Under the pieces are notes generated by a model. That model worked only from the letters and a program-made list of their open reading frames with translations, was not told the DNA's origin and ran no database searches. A DNA stretch of 64,000 nt from Legionella maceachernii (GTDB lineage Bacteria; Pseudomonadota; Gammaproteobacteria; Legionellales; Legionellaceae): positions 1 to 64,000 of the forward strand of contig NZ_FUXJ01000006.1 of assembly GCF_900167045.1 (NCBI RefSeq), in the 5' to 3' direction. Position numbers and translations under genes: made by a program. Positions 35,735-45,212 of the stretch are shown here, one piece after another. Position 1 is the first letter of the stretch; each line of letters opens with the position of its first letter.

Positions 35735-36876
35735 GACATCGCTAACAAAGAACGCTTAAACGCTTTAATATGACGATAAGCATCATCGATGCGGCTTTGA
35801 CTGATTTCACCTGACTTTACTTTTGCTTCGATGATGTCAATAACCTCTTTGGAATCCTGCGGCTGTTCAGATAACTGGTTACCAAAAATAAACATATCAG
35901 CACCTGCGTTTATCGCTAAAGTCAGAGCCTGCTCTAAACCGTAATGCTCGCTAATCGCTTTCATTTGCATGTCGTCAGTAACAATGACACCGTCAAATTG
36001 CAGTTGTTGCCGCAAAAGCCCTGTTAATATTTTATACGATAAAGTAGCCGGTAATCCTGACTCATCGAGTCGCTGATTGACAATGTGCGCTGTCATGACC
36101 ATATTGCAGCTATCACTTCTACCCAAAAGCAATTTAAAGGGCTCTAATTCGGACTCCTGCCAGCTATTGGTCACATCGACAAAATCACGATGCGAATCCG
36201 CGTTGGAGCTCCCGTGACCTGGGAAATGTTTAAATGCACATTGGGCTTTATGCTGAAGAAAATAGCGAGAATAAATACTCGAAAAACCCGCTACCTCATT
36301 GGGATCAGCAGAAAAACTGCGATCTTGTTTGCCAATTATTGGATTATCTGGATTAACATTCACATCAAGATCGGGCGCAAAATTTAAATTAAACCCCGCC
36401 TCTTCCAACGTTTTTCCCATCGTATCAGCCAATCTTTCCGCTTTACCCACTCCCATCTTACCGATTTGTGCTGCGGGATAGGTTTCAGGGAATCCATATT
36501 CCGTTTTTAATCGATTAACTGCTCCTCCTTCATAATCCACCGAAATCAGTAAAGGCAGTTGCAAACGATGATGGGTTTGGTTTGCGCGTCTATTCGCTTC
36601 TTGTAAATCATGATTTAATTTTCTTACTTGCTCAGGATTTTCAATGTTTTTATCAAAACGTTGAGTGCGGTAGTTATAATCAAATAAAATAACGCCGCCA
36701 ATGTTATCGTCATTAACTGCCTTAATAATGGGTGAATTATCATCTATTCGTTTGCCTTCAAATCCGATAATTAACATTTGGCCAATTTTTTCTCTCAGAC
36801 TAAGCTCCTCGGCAGCAAGAATCTGATTGGTGAAAAATAAGGCCATTCCGACAATTAATAATTTGAAGTAATTCAT
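35731..36876 (-). CDS. Secreted glycoside hydrolase family 3 (NagZ-like beta-N-acetylhexosaminidase)
   Basis: A 381-residue enzyme. It has a signal peptide (about 1-21, ending in LAAEE), so unlike cytoplasmic NagZ it is exported. GH3 hallmarks are LSLREKIGQMLIIGFEG (about 24-40), VDYEGGAVNRL (about 112-122), the NagZ motif KHFPGHGSSNADSHRD (Asp/His dyad, about 216-231) and VIVTDDMQMKAIS with the nucleophile Asp (about 296-308). It would cleave GlcNAc from muropeptides or other glycans in the periplasm or outside. Confidence 0.9.
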   Translation of the reverse strand: MNYFKLLIVGMALFFTNQILAAEELSLREKIGQMLIIGFEGKRIDDNSPIIKAVNDDNIGGVILFDYNYRTQRFDKNIENPEQVRKLNHDLQEANRRANQTHHRLQLPLLISVDYEGGAVNRLKTEYGFPETYPAAQIGKMGVGKAERLADTMGKTLEEAGFNLNFAPDLDVNVNPDNPIIGKQDRSFSADPNEVAGFSSIYSRYFLQHKAQCAFKHFPGHGSSNADSHRDFVDVTNSWQESELEPFKLLLGRSDSCNMVMTAHIVNQRLDESGLPATLSYKILTGLLRQQLQFDGVIVTDDMQMKAISEHYGLEQALTLAINAGADMFIFGNQLSEQPQDSKEVIDIIEAKVKSGEISQSRIDDAYRHIKAFKRSLLAMS

Positions 36877-37069
36877 AGTTCATCCCAATAACTAAAGGCC
36901 ATCAATGATAACAATTTAAACAAAAAGAATCAATAATAAGCTTTTCGGGCTATTGATATACATTGATTAGAGAAAGAACTCGTGGGTAATATTGTTTATT
37001 TCTTCAAGAAGTTATAACTTCTATAGCAATTTTCTTGAATAGATTAGCCATTTCCGTTTTAAGGCCATC

Positions 37070-37459
37070 ATGTGGAAATCGTTCGTTGCTATTGCGCTAG
37101 GCGCGGCTTTAGGAGCCTTATTTCGCTGGTTTCTTGGGCTTAAGCTTAATCATTTATTCCCTGCAATACCACCAGGAACCCTCGCTGCAAACCTGCTGGG
37201 TGGGTACATCATCGGTTTAGCAATTGCTTTTTTTGCCTATCTCCCCTACATTGGATCAGAATGGCGCTTGTTTATCATTACTGGTTTTTGTGGGGGATTA
37301 ACCACTTTCTCCACATTTTCGGCAGAGATTGTGACTTTATTACAAGAAGGGCGCTACGGTATGTTTCTAGGGGAAATTGCGCTTCACTTAACAGGTTCCG
37401 TACTCATGACGCTCGCAGGAATGGCGACATGGTTTGGAGTAGAGTGCCTATTTGAATGA
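37070..37459 (+). CDS. crcB: CrcB/Fluc fluoride channel
   Basis: A 129-residue protein with four membrane helices. The typical [15 protein letters not shown] (about 8-22), [15 protein letters not shown] (about 38-52), [19 protein letters not shown] (about 66-84, with the Na+ site turn and Phe box) are all there. It works as a dual-topology dimer letting out fluoride. AAGG precedes the ATG. I looked for a fluoride riboswitch in the 190 bases upstream and saw none. Confidence 0.95.
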   Translation: MWKSFVAIALGAALGALFRWFLGLKLNHLFPAIPPGTLAANLLGGYIIGLAIAFFAYLPYIGSEWRLFIITGFCGGLTTFSTFSAEIVTLLQEGRYGMFLGEIALHLTGSVLMTLAGMATWFGVECLFE

Positions 37460-37578
37460 ATAGCCCTTATTAAATAGAGGCAAAGTTAACCGATATTTAC
37501 CTTCGTCAAAAAGCGCTAAAATATTAATTTAACCAAAATTATGCTACTTTTTAAATGAACCTTTTTAGGATGACTAAA

Positions 37579-38136
37579 ATGAACTCTTTTATTGAGCAAG
37601 CGCGATTTTACGGGACTTACCATCAGAAACCAATTACCTGCTACACCCATTTAGTCGGGGTGCCTTTGGTTGTTTTTTCCCTCATGGTTCTTTTAGGGTT
37701 TATCCATTTGGTTATCCCAGGGGTATTGGATATTACTCTTGCCGGCATAGCAACCCTGATATTACTCCTTTATTACTATTACCTTAATTGGCGCTTAGCC
37801 TTAGTCCTTACTGGTGTTTTCATTATCTTGCTTTGGTTTGCACATCTGGTGAGCTACTATGGGCCCACGAGTACAGCACTCTGGATTTTTATAGTGACTT
37901 TTGTGCTAGGTTGGGCCATACAATTAATAGGCCACCTTATGGAAGGGAATCGCCCTGCATTCACAGACAATCTCTGGCAAGCACTGATTGCACCCATGTT
38001 TTTAACCGCGGAGGTTTTTTTCCTAAGTGGCCGCATGCAAGATTTAAAAGCGCAAATTCATGGAGAAGCTGAGCTATCAGGGCCCCTCGAGACTCAAGAA
38101 TCCACAGAAGAAACAGATACGGATACGCAACTTTAA
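37579..38136 (+). CDS. Mpo1/DUF962-family membrane protein
   Basis: A 185-residue protein of the yeast Mpo1 (YGL010w) type: an N-terminal FYGTYHQKPITCYTHLVGVP (about 9-28) with conserved His, four hydrophobic segments, and VLGWAIQLIGHLMEGNRPAF (His-rich, about 117-136). Yeast Mpo1 is an Fe-dependent dioxygenase of 2-hydroxy fatty acids; bacterial members are less studied. The ATG at 37579 has AGGA at good distance; in-frame ATGs at 37555 and 37570 are alternatives. The C-terminus is acidic. Confidence 0.88.
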   Translation: MNSFIEQARFYGTYHQKPITCYTHLVGVPLVVFSLMVLLGFIHLVIPGVLDITLAGIATLILLLYYYYLNWRLALVLTGVFIILLWFAHLVSYYGPTSTALWIFIVTFVLGWAIQLIGHLMEGNRPAFTDNLWQALIAPMFLTAEVFFLSGRMQDLKAQIHGEAELSGPLETQESTEETDTDTQL

Positions 38137-38150
38137 TAAACCTGTCCCTG

Positions 38151-38178
38151 TAGCCCGGCTCAAGACAAAGCAGGGCTA
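38151..38178. terminator. Possible hairpin between convergent mpo1-like gene and rlmKL
   Basis: TAGCCC and GGGCTA form a 6-bp stem around 16 bases. It overlaps the stop of rlmKL and has no good T-run, so it is a weak candidate for a shared transcription end. Confidence 0.35.
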
Positions 38179-40281
38179 TGCGGTGATCATAAAGCAATGA
38201 TGAATGTGTTTGCTTCTTTTGAAATCGGGGTCGATTGTTTCAGCAGTAATGTCCTTTACTTTATACTTTTCATTCACTTCTGGAGATAGCTTAAACTGTC
38301 TCAAATTGGTGGAAAAATACAAAATACCCTCTGGATTTAAAATTCGCATGGCTAAACCAATTAATGACACGTGATCGCGCTGCACATCCAATGTGTGTGT
38401 CATTCGTTTTGAATTAGAGAAGGTCGGGGGATCTAAGAAGATGACATCAAAGTGATCCCGAGTTTTTTTTAGCCATTCAATACAATCAAAATGAATAAAT
38501 TGATGCCTTGATCGATCAAGATGATTAAGCTGGAAATTTTCTTCAGCCCAACTTAAATAAGTTTTTGATAAGTCCACGTTGGTAGTGATTGCCCCAACTA
38601 AAGCGGCATGCACACTTGCGGTGGCCGTATAGCAAAAGCAATTAAGAAAACGGGTACCAGGCGCTAACTGAGAAAAGCGCATTCGCATTGGTCTATGATC
38701 TAAAAACAAGCCTGTATCTAGATAATCATACAAATTCACTTTTAGTTTTGCTTGCCCTTCAACGACTGTCATGGTGCGTTTAGTGTGCTTCATTTTTTGA
38801 TATTGATTGCTGCCTTTTTGCTGTTTTCGTTGTTTGACTACCAGATTGTCAGGCGAGACACCTAAAGCACTGGGTACTGCTTGAATCACCTCTAAACTGC
38901 GCTTTTCGGCTTTGTGAGAGGGGATGCTTGCGGGTGGTGCATATTCTTGCAAGACGGCATGATCATTATAAATGTCAATTGCAAAAGCATATTCAGGAAG
39001 ATCGGCATCATAAACCCGATAACAGCTAATATGGTTTTTTTTCACCCATTTTTGCAAATGGTTAATGTTTTTTCTTAGTCGATTAGCAAGCATTTGCGCC
39101 CCTGAGGATAAAGCGCCCGCTTCTTTTCCTTTGAAAAGATTCTCTGTGCTAAGGGTTAGGCAATATAACTTACATTCCAAGGCCCCATTAAACAAAGTGT
39201 ACTGTTTGCCTGCGCGTAAACCCAGCGCTTTGGCAAGCATTGAGTTAGACGTTAAGACCGCGGCTTGCCAGCCTTGATAATGAGCATGAAGTGTATTCCC
39301 TAACTGCTGATAGAGGGGAACAAGTTGAGTCGCATCGCCTAAGCGCTCTCCGTAAGGCGGATTGCAAATGACAAGTCCCTTAACATGGGTTGGCCTGCAG
39401 TCTTTAACCGCTAATGTGGAAAATTCCACTAGCGGCAACACACCGGCACGTTCGGCATTGGCATGAGCAATTTTAATCAGTTTAAGATTATTGTCCGTTC
39501 CGCGCAATTTAACAGGCGTTGGCTTTACTTGTTCTAACGCATGTGCCCTTATTTTTTCCCATAAAGAAGATTGGTGTTGCACCCAATGAACAAGTGCTTG
39601 ATCATGACGCAGTAATCCTGGCGCAATGTGCGCTGCCATCATTGCGGCCTCTATCACCAAGGTTCCAGCACCACAGAATGGATCATGTAAAGCGTAACCT
39701 GCGGCTGCAAGCTGTGGCCATTTTGCACGCAATAACATGGCTGCTGCGATATTTTCCTTTAATGGCGCTTCACCTGCTTGGGTGCGGTAACCGCGTTGAT
39801 GCAAACTATAACCGGTCAAATCTAAACTCACCGTCACATTATCATCTTTTAAATAAGCATGTAATCGGATTTCTGGCCTTCCTCGATCCACGGTAGGCCG
39901 CGTCCCTTTAAATTGGCGAAAATGATCAACGATGCCATCTTTCACGACTTGTGCACCAAACATTGAATTGCGAATATGCGTTGATGAACCATGAAATTCG
40001 ATTGCCAACGTTTTATCCGGTGTAAAAACAGTCTGCCAAGGGAATTGATTGCACAATTTATAAAGCGTTTGCTCGTTATGGGCTTCTCCGCTAAACAAAA
40101 TAAGTTGAATACGATTAGCCAATCGCGTCCATAAGCAAAGATGATAGAGGGTTGCTAAGTCGGCCTCGCCATAAACCCCTTGTGGATTAACACGGGTCAC
40201 ATGAAGTCCTAAAGTCCGCATTTCTTCCTCTAAAAGGTACTCCAGTCCCTTAGGACAACTGATAAAAAGAGAATAATTCAT
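38176..40281 (-). CDS. rlmL: 23S rRNA methyltransferase RlmKL
   Basis: A 701-residue bifunctional enzyme that makes m2G2445 and m7G2069 in 23S rRNA. The order is THUMP domain (about 45-160), RlmL methyltransferase with catalytic NPPYGERLG (about 305-313), then RlmK methyltransferase with DTGLFLDHRPMR, FLNCFCYTATASVHAAL (about 555-571) and DPPTFSNSKRM (about 620-630). The full length is normal. The ATG at 40281 overlaps the darP stop as ATGA; the TTG at 40290 is not needed. Confidence 0.95.
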   Translation of the reverse strand: MNYSLFISCPKGLEYLLEEEMRTLGLHVTRVNPQGVYGEADLATLYHLCLWTRLANRIQLILFSGEAHNEQTLYKLCNQFPWQTVFTPDKTLAIEFHGSSTHIRNSMFGAQVVKDGIVDHFRQFKGTRPTVDRGRPEIRLHAYLKDDNVTVSLDLTGYSLHQRGYRTQAGEAPLKENIAAAMLLRAKWPQLAAAGYALHDPFCGAGTLVIEAAMMAAHIAPGLLRHDQALVHWVQHQSSLWEKIRAHALEQVKPTPVKLRGTDNNLKLIKIAHANAERAGVLPLVEFSTLAVKDCRPTHVKGLVICNPPYGERLGDATQLVPLYQQLGNTLHAHYQGWQAAVLTSNSMLAKALGLRAGKQYTLFNGALECKLYCLTLSTENLFKGKEAGALSSGAQMLANRLRKNINHLQKWVKKNHISCYRVYDADLPEYAFAIDIYNDHAVLQEYAPPASIPSHKAEKRSLEVIQAVPSALGVSPDNLVVKQRKQQKGSNQYQKMKHTKRTMTVVEGQAKLKVNLYDYLDTGLFLDHRPMRMRFSQLAPGTRFLNCFCYTATASVHAALVGAITTNVDLSKTYLSWAEENFQLNHLDRSRHQFIHFDCIEWLKKTRDHFDVIFLDPPTFSNSKRMTHTLDVQRDHVSLIGLAMRILNPEGILYFSTNLRQFKLSPEVNEKYKVKDITAETIDPDFKRSKHIHHCFMITA

Positions 40282-40757
40282 GATAAACAAGCCCTCACGT
40301 AGCGAAAGAGAGCTTTAGCTGCCCCTGTGTGCTTGTCACTGCCTTGTTCGTCCATAGCCTTTTTAACTAACTGGCGAAGCTGTTGGATATCATCTTGCGG
40401 GTATTGCGCAATAAAGGCTGTGAGGGCTTCTTTTCCTCCATGAATTAATTTATCACGCCACTGCTCTACCTCATGAAACACCGCTGTTTGCGCATTGTCT
40501 TCAGCCAAAATAGCCTCATAGGCTTTTAAAATCGCCTCGCTGTCGGCAGCGCGCATAAGCTTACCAATCAGTTGAGACTGACGCCTTATAGCACCATGAC
40601 TTTTAATTGATTTTGCATCGATAATGGCTTGCCGTAAATTAGGAGGTAATGGCAAAGCATCTAGTTTTGTCAAATTTAAATCAATCAATTTAACGCCCAT
40701 TTTTCTTAGCGCCTCGGCATCACGTTTTTTTTGCGATTTACTTTTTAATTCTTCCAT
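40278..40757 (-). CDS. darP: DarP (YjgA): 50S assembly factor
   Basis: A 159-residue highly charged helical protein of the YjgA/DarP family, which joins late 50S ribosome intermediates. The family pattern KSQKKRDAEALRKMGVKLIDL (about 5-25, in two parts) and LPLPPNLRQAIIDAKSIKSHGAIRRQSQLIGKLMR (about 35-70) is clear. It is the first gene before rlmKL with a 4-base overlap, a sensible pairing of two 50S maturation factors. Confidence 0.92.
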   Translation of the reverse strand: MEELKSKSQKKRDAEALRKMGVKLIDLNLTKLDALPLPPNLRQAIIDAKSIKSHGAIRRQSQLIGKLMRAADSEAILKAYEAILAEDNAQTAVFHEVEQWRDKLIHGGKEALTAFIAQYPQDDIQQLRQLVKKAMDEQGSDKHTGAAKALFRYVRACLS

Positions 40758-40871
40758 TTATTGGCCTATAAAAAAATTGCTAACATTAGCGTAACTTAAG
40801 CAAAAACACAGTATTTTTTAATTTTAGCATTTTGCCAAAGCAGCTAGTGAGAAAACAGGAAAAACTGCTAT

Positions 40872-41777
40872 TTAAACAGCAAGAGAGGAAGTGGTCGCCT
40901 GCTCATAACGCCTTGACCTAGAACGAAAATACGCACGGCTGATAGCAAAAAGGTTGTAAATTAAAATACAAAGCAATAAAGAATGCAACCAAGTAACAGT
41001 GATATGTGTGAAAAGAGGCAACGTAATGAAAACACCGATGCAACCTGCAACGCTTAAAATAAGGGTTTTTTTCAATGGGATTTTATTTTGTTGCACAAAA
41101 ACCAAAGTGGTAAGAGGTTGCTGCATGGCGCCAGCAGTAGTCATAATAGGAAACGCCACAACCGGAGATACATTCATGAGAAATAAGACCGCTTGAACCA
41201 TCACAAATAAACCGATGCCAACAGAAGTTAAAGCCCCACAAACAATCATCGCGAAAAATCCAACAACAAGCCTCCAAGAATGCAATTCCACCAGATCGCC
41301 ACCAACAGGCATCACACGCAATTGATGACAAATTAACAAGCCAATTATTACTGCAAAACAACACATCATTGCTAAACGAATTGCCTGCTTACTTAAACGA
41401 CTGACAACAGCTCCACCGATTAAACCACCTAAACAAGTTCCAGTCACCAAAGTGATTAGGGTACCTAAATCCACATCAATTAATTGCATGAAAAAGAATG
41501 ATTCGAAAGTACCTGGAATAACCTGGGCACCATTATTCACTGCCGGTAATTCATCATCAGGAAAAGTGCCCAGTAGTTTTGCTAAAGCAACGTTCACTGC
41601 AAAACTACCTATGCCTAAGGTGTCTGCAATAAAAGCCAAAATTCCGCTTATGCTCAGTTTGACATAATCTAAAAACGATAACTGCACAGAAGGCTGATAC
41701 TTAAGTCGATAAAACATGGCCACTACACAGATTACACTTAAGATCACTATTGCATAAATCAAGAAAGTAATTGCCAT
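40872..41777 (-). CDS. TSUP/TauE-SafE-family permease
   Basis: A 301-residue membrane protein with eight or nine hydrophobic segments. The family traits are SGILAFIADTLGIGSFAVNVALAKL (about 38-62) and the second repeat TSVGIGLFVMVQAVLF with PIMTTAGAMQQPL (about 180-220). TSUP proteins are thought to export sulfite, sulfoacetate or related anions, but the substrate here is open. It is monocistronic, with AGGGG before the ATG. The gap 41778-42032 holds no gene that I can support. Confidence 0.85.
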   Translation of the reverse strand: MAITFLIYAIVILSVICVVAMFYRLKYQPSVQLSFLDYVKLSISGILAFIADTLGIGSFAVNVALAKLLGTFPDDELPAVNNGAQVIPGTFESFFFMQLIDVDLGTLITLVTGTCLGGLIGGAVVSRLSKQAIRLAMMCCFAVIIGLLICHQLRVMPVGGDLVELHSWRLVVGFFAMIVCGALTSVGIGLFVMVQAVLFLMNVSPVVAFPIMTTAGAMQQPLTTLVFVQQNKIPLKKTLILSVAGCIGVFITLPLFTHITVTWLHSLLLCILIYNLFAISRAYFRSRSRRYEQATTSSLAV

Positions 41778-42032
41778 CGCGCCCCTGCTAAAGACCTAGT
41801 TGCAACTTAAACCCATATCGATCTCTTGTATCCTTAAGTACGAGCAATTCTAATCAAGTGCTTATTTTGAATACTTGGGTATAAAGAAAAGGGAGTATTA
41901 TACATTGTTTGCTCTGTCAAGCAAATAACAATGTGTTCAAATTTATCACAAAAAGCTCGTTTATTGAAATATAACTTCATTTGTTTTCTATTTCAAATGG
42001 CTTAATCTTTTTAAATTAGTCCAATATGTACC

Positions 42033-42632
42033 TCATACGAAGAGGCGCTTTGCTATTTGTGCCACATGTTTACCTTGGTAGCGTGCTATTTGCCGTTCAA
42101 GGGCGCTTGGTGTACGACTTCCATCAGAGCCAGCAATGGTACCAGCCCCATAAGGCGAACCACCGTGTAATTCAGTGGTATTCGTCAGCCCTTTTTCAGC
42201 ATAGGGAACACCGACTAAAATCATGCCATGATGAATTAAGGTATTCCAAAAGGAGAGAATCGTGGACTCATTGCCACCTCCTGTTCCTGTGGAACAAAAG
42301 ACACTACCAATTTTGCCAATTAACTCGCCATTCATCCACATACTACCTGTTTGATCAAGAAAATTTCGCATTTGCGCTGCCATATTCCCAAAACGAGTTG
42401 GTGTCCCGAAAATAATGGCATCATAATTGGCAAGCTCTTTAGGCACAGCAATTTCTGCTTTTTGATTTAATTTAACGCCCGCTTTTTTTGCAATGTCCTC
42501 TGGCATAGTTTCCGGTACGCGCTTTAATGTCGCTATCACGCCGTCGACTTCAGAAACCCCTTTGACAACCTCTTCTGCCATCGCTTCTATGTGGCCATAG
42601 CTGGAATAATATAAAACTAATACCTTAGTCAT
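42033..42632 (-). CDS. wrbA: WrbA: NAD(P)H:quinone oxidoreductase
   Basis: A 199-residue flavodoxin-fold FMN enzyme that reduces quinones by two electrons. Motifs are the FMN-phosphate loop [17 protein letters not shown] (about 6-22), [21 protein letters not shown] (about 76-96) and [15 protein letters not shown] (about 109-123). The length is normal. AAGGAG precedes the ATG, which lies 14 bases after the pirin stop, so the two are an operon for quinone and redox stress. Confidence 0.95.
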   Translation of the reverse strand: MTKVLVLYYSSYGHIEAMAEEVVKGVSEVDGVIATLKRVPETMPEDIAKKAGVKLNQKAEIAVPKELANYDAIIFGTPTRFGNMAAQMRNFLDQTGSMWMNGELIGKIGSVFCSTGTGGGNESTILSFWNTLIHHGMILVGVPYAEKGLTNTTELHGGSPYGAGTIAGSDGSRTPSALERQIARYQGKHVAQIAKRLFV

Positions 42633-42646
42633 TGATTTCTCCTTGA

Positions 42647-43480
42647 TTAAAAGCGGTTGTTATGAAAATCCTCTACCGCTTGCCTCACCTCTTCTTCAGT
42701 GTTCATAACAAAGGGACCAAGCCTGGCAATTGGTTCCTTCAATTTTTTAGCGGTAATGAGCAAGCAGTGTGAATCATGTGCAAGACCTTGTAGGTTTAAA
42801 GACTCACCAGGGCTTAGTATAGCCAAGTGACGTGATTTAACTGTTTCCCCCTGAATCATGATTTCGCCCGATACCACAAAAACCATGGATTGATGATTTT
42901 TAGCGATACGTTGTTCGAATATTTGCTGCTTCGGTAAACGAATATCGAGAAAAAGCGGTTCAGTAGCAATCCCAGCGATTGGGGATTGGATTCCTTGATC
43001 TGTTTTACCGGCAATGACTTTGATTCGAATCCCCGACTCATGATTCTCCACAGGCAATTGTGACGCAGTATATTCTTGATAACGGGGTTTTGTCCATTTA
43101 TCCACAGCAGGCAAATTCAGCCATAATTGAAGACCGGTAATGCCTTCGTTATTTTTCTGTGGCATTTCGGAATGAATTATTCCTCGGCCGGCAGTCATCC
43201 ACTGCACATCGCCAGGACCAATTACACCTTGATGGCCTTGATTATCTTGATGAGCGATTTGACCTGTTAAAAGATAAGTAATCGTCTCGAAGCCACGATG
43301 AGGGTGAGAGGGAAAGCCAGCGATATAATCCATCTCATTATCACTATCGAAAAAGTCAAACAAGAGAATCGGTTCAAAGGGATTTTTACGGTCAGCGCCA
43401 ATATAGCGCATCAGTTTTACTCCAGCACCTTCTCGGATTAGAGTCCCTATTAATTGCTGCTCAACATGGATTGTGCGCAT
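42647..43480 (-). CDS. Pirin-family protein
   Basis: A 277-residue bicupin. The pirin N-domain has [20 protein letters not shown] (about 53-72, metal-binding His set), [18 protein letters not shown] (about 88-105, further His/Glu ligands) and [19 protein letters not shown]. The C-terminal cupin follows (about 170-270). Bacterial pirins often have quercetin-dioxygenase activity or bind redox partners. It heads the operon with wrbA. Confidence 0.92.
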   Translation of the reverse strand: MRTIHVEQQLIGTLIREGAGVKLMRYIGADRKNPFEPILLFDFFDSDNEMDYIAGFPSHPHRGFETITYLLTGQIAHQDNQGHQGVIGPGDVQWMTAGRGIIHSEMPQKNNEGITGLQLWLNLPAVDKWTKPRYQEYTASQLPVENHESGIRIKVIAGKTDQGIQSPIAGIATEPLFLDIRLPKQQIFEQRIAKNHQSMVFVVSGEIMIQGETVKSRHLAILSPGESLNLQGLAHDSHCLLITAKKLKEPIARLGPFVMNTEEEVRQAVEDFHNNRF

Positions 43481-43636
43481 TGCTCTATACCTATTCGAAA
43501 GAGTAAGTCTAGGATAGATGAAAAATGGGTAATTTGCCTAGCACAGTGCGATCATTTGATGCTTTTTTAACCAGTAATCACTTTACAGGTATTTCCTATG
43601 TTAGAATGGCCTTATCTTGACCTATGGAGTTACTGA

Positions 43637-44098
43637 ATGCGTTGCATCCCTTTCATTCTTTCACTTTTTGTTGTTCTCTTCACTGCAAACCCTGGAAATT
43701 GCTCGAGCGTCATCTTAAAAGACACAAGCGGGCATCGCATCCCTTTTGATAGCTTGAAAGGCAAATGGGTTCTTATTAATTACTGGGCTAGCTGGTGCCA
43801 GCCATGCCTCGATGAAATTGCTGAATTAAACCGTTTTTATAAAAAGAGTAGTGACAAAGTCGCTTTATTTGCAGTGAATTATGATTCTCTTCCTTTATCT
43901 CACCAACTTGCTTTAATTAGGAAATACAATATTAGCTACCCAAGCTTGCAATATAATCCCGCCCGAGAGCTTAAACTAGGAGATATACGAGGTGTACCGG
44001 CAACGTTTGTTTTTAGCCCTGAAGGTAAACTACGCGATGCTTTATATGGTAATCAAACTGTAGAGAGCTTAAATCGGGCAATTCGCTCCAATAGTTAA
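43637..44098 (+). CDS. TlpA/ResA-like periplasmic thioredoxin
   Basis: A 153-residue protein. The signal peptide is at about 1-22 (FILSLFVVLFTANPGNC; the Cys could make it a lipoprotein, but the box is poor). The thioredoxin fold has WASWCQPCLDEI (about 52-63) with the CxxC active site and the cis-Pro loop RGVPATFVF (about 117-125). It would reduce or oxidise disulfides in envelope proteins such as cytochrome c precursors. GGAG precedes the ATG. No cytochrome genes are nearby. Confidence 0.9.
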   Translation: MRCIPFILSLFVVLFTANPGNCSSVILKDTSGHRIPFDSLKGKWVLINYWASWCQPCLDEIAELNRFYKKSSDKVALFAVNYDSLPLSHQLALIRKYNISYPSLQYNPARELKLGDIRGVPATFVFSPEGKLRDALYGNQTVESLNRAIRSNS

Positions 44099-44255
44099 CG
44101 TCTTTGTCCTATTTCAAGCAACGATAATACCGCCTGTCTTTTTTTGAAAGTCATTGTTATGAATAGGAAAGATTTACTGCAAATTGTTGCAAAATCAATT
44201 CCATAAATATAAAAAAAGTTTAAAATGCTATTTTCCAATCAAAACCGGCTACATT

Positions 44256-45155
44256 ATGTATTTGCGAGTTTTAATCTTATTACTCTTTACCAATGTTGCA
44301 ATCGCTGGACCATGGTGGACAGGACCTTTGCTTGCTCCTGCTGGCAAAACGATTCCAGCAGGTCATTTTAATTTCGAACCTTATGCTTTTTACACGACTT
44401 ATCCAGGGGATTTTAAAAACATCGAAATTATTCCTATTTTAACTGCTGGTCTTACTGATTTTTTAGACTTACAAACCGCACTACCTTATGATTACAGCTG
44501 GATTCAAAATCAACACTCCACTGAAATTGGCGATTATAGTTTAGCTTTAGGCATTCAACTATTGAGGCAAAAAGAAAAAAGCTGGATTCCTGATCTTCGA
44601 GTTGCCATTCAAGAGATTTTTCCAACAGGAAGATTTGAAGGCTTGGATCAAAGAAAATTAGGATCAGATCAGACAGGAATAGGCTCCTACATCACATCCA
44701 TAGGCTTTAACTTCCAAAAACTGTGGGAGCTTCATAACCAACACTACCTCCGTGGCCGTTTAAGTCTTGTCGCTGCATTTCCAAGTAGCTCGAGAATCGA
44801 AGGTGTGAGCGCCTTCGGAGGAGTAGAGTCGACAGAAGGGAGTGTTCGCCCTGGAAACATTTATTCTACTGATATCGCATTTGAATATGCACTCACCCAA
44901 CACTGGGTTCCAGTCTTCGAGGTCCTTTATATTCACAGTTCAAATACTGGTTTTAGCGGTAATCCAGGATTTACGCCCAGCGGTACTCTTGCCAGTATCG
45001 GAGGACCCGGTGGAGACTCCGTTTCTTTAGCACCCGCTGTCGAGTTTAATTTCACCTCTTCTTTGGGAATTATTGGTGGGATTTGGTTTTCAGTGACTGG
45101 ACCGCATGCTTCCAAATTCACCACAGGCGCAATTGCCGTAAATTACTTTTTCTAA
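44256..45155 (+). CDS. Outer-membrane beta-barrel protein, transporter-like
   Basis: A 299-residue protein with a signal peptide (YLRVLILLLFTNVAIA, cleaved before GPWW) and an all-beta mature chain ending in the terminal Phe typical of outer-membrane barrels (AVNYFF). It resembles the phenol-degradation/MetA-like outer-membrane family: LLAPAGKTIPAGHFNFEPYAF near the start, then alternating strands with a Gly/Ser loop near 225-255. Ligand unknown. The ATG at 44256 gives the signal peptide; the frame is open further upstream to 44184. A strong hairpin follows. Confidence 0.78.
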   Translation: MYLRVLILLLFTNVAIAGPWWTGPLLAPAGKTIPAGHFNFEPYAFYTTYPGDFKNIEIIPILTAGLTDFLDLQTALPYDYSWIQNQHSTEIGDYSLALGIQLLRQKEKSWIPDLRVAIQEIFPTGRFEGLDQRKLGSDQTGIGSYITSIGFNFQKLWELHNQHYLRGRLSLVAAFPSSSRIEGVSAFGGVESTEGSVRPGNIYSTDIAFEYALTQHWVPVFEVLYIHSSNTGFSGNPGFTPSGTLASIGGPGGDSVSLAPAVEFNFTSSLGIIGGIWFSVTGPHASKFTTGAIAVNYFF

Positions 45156-45171
45156 ACTTTAACTGTGTTTC

Positions 45172-45200
45172 TGGATAAGGCTGATACCAAGCCTTATCCA
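45172..45200. terminator. Bidirectional terminator-like hairpin
   Basis: TGGATAAGGCT and AGCCTTATCCA form a perfect 11-bp stem with a 7-base loop between the convergent barrel-protein gene and hflX. A, T-rich bases flank both sides. It very likely ends both transcripts. Confidence 0.8.
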
Positions 45201-45212
45201 TGATTTGGTGTT

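Noticed and set aside
36877-37069. Fluoride riboswitch upstream of crcB
   Set aside because: The conserved pseudoknot bases are not found.
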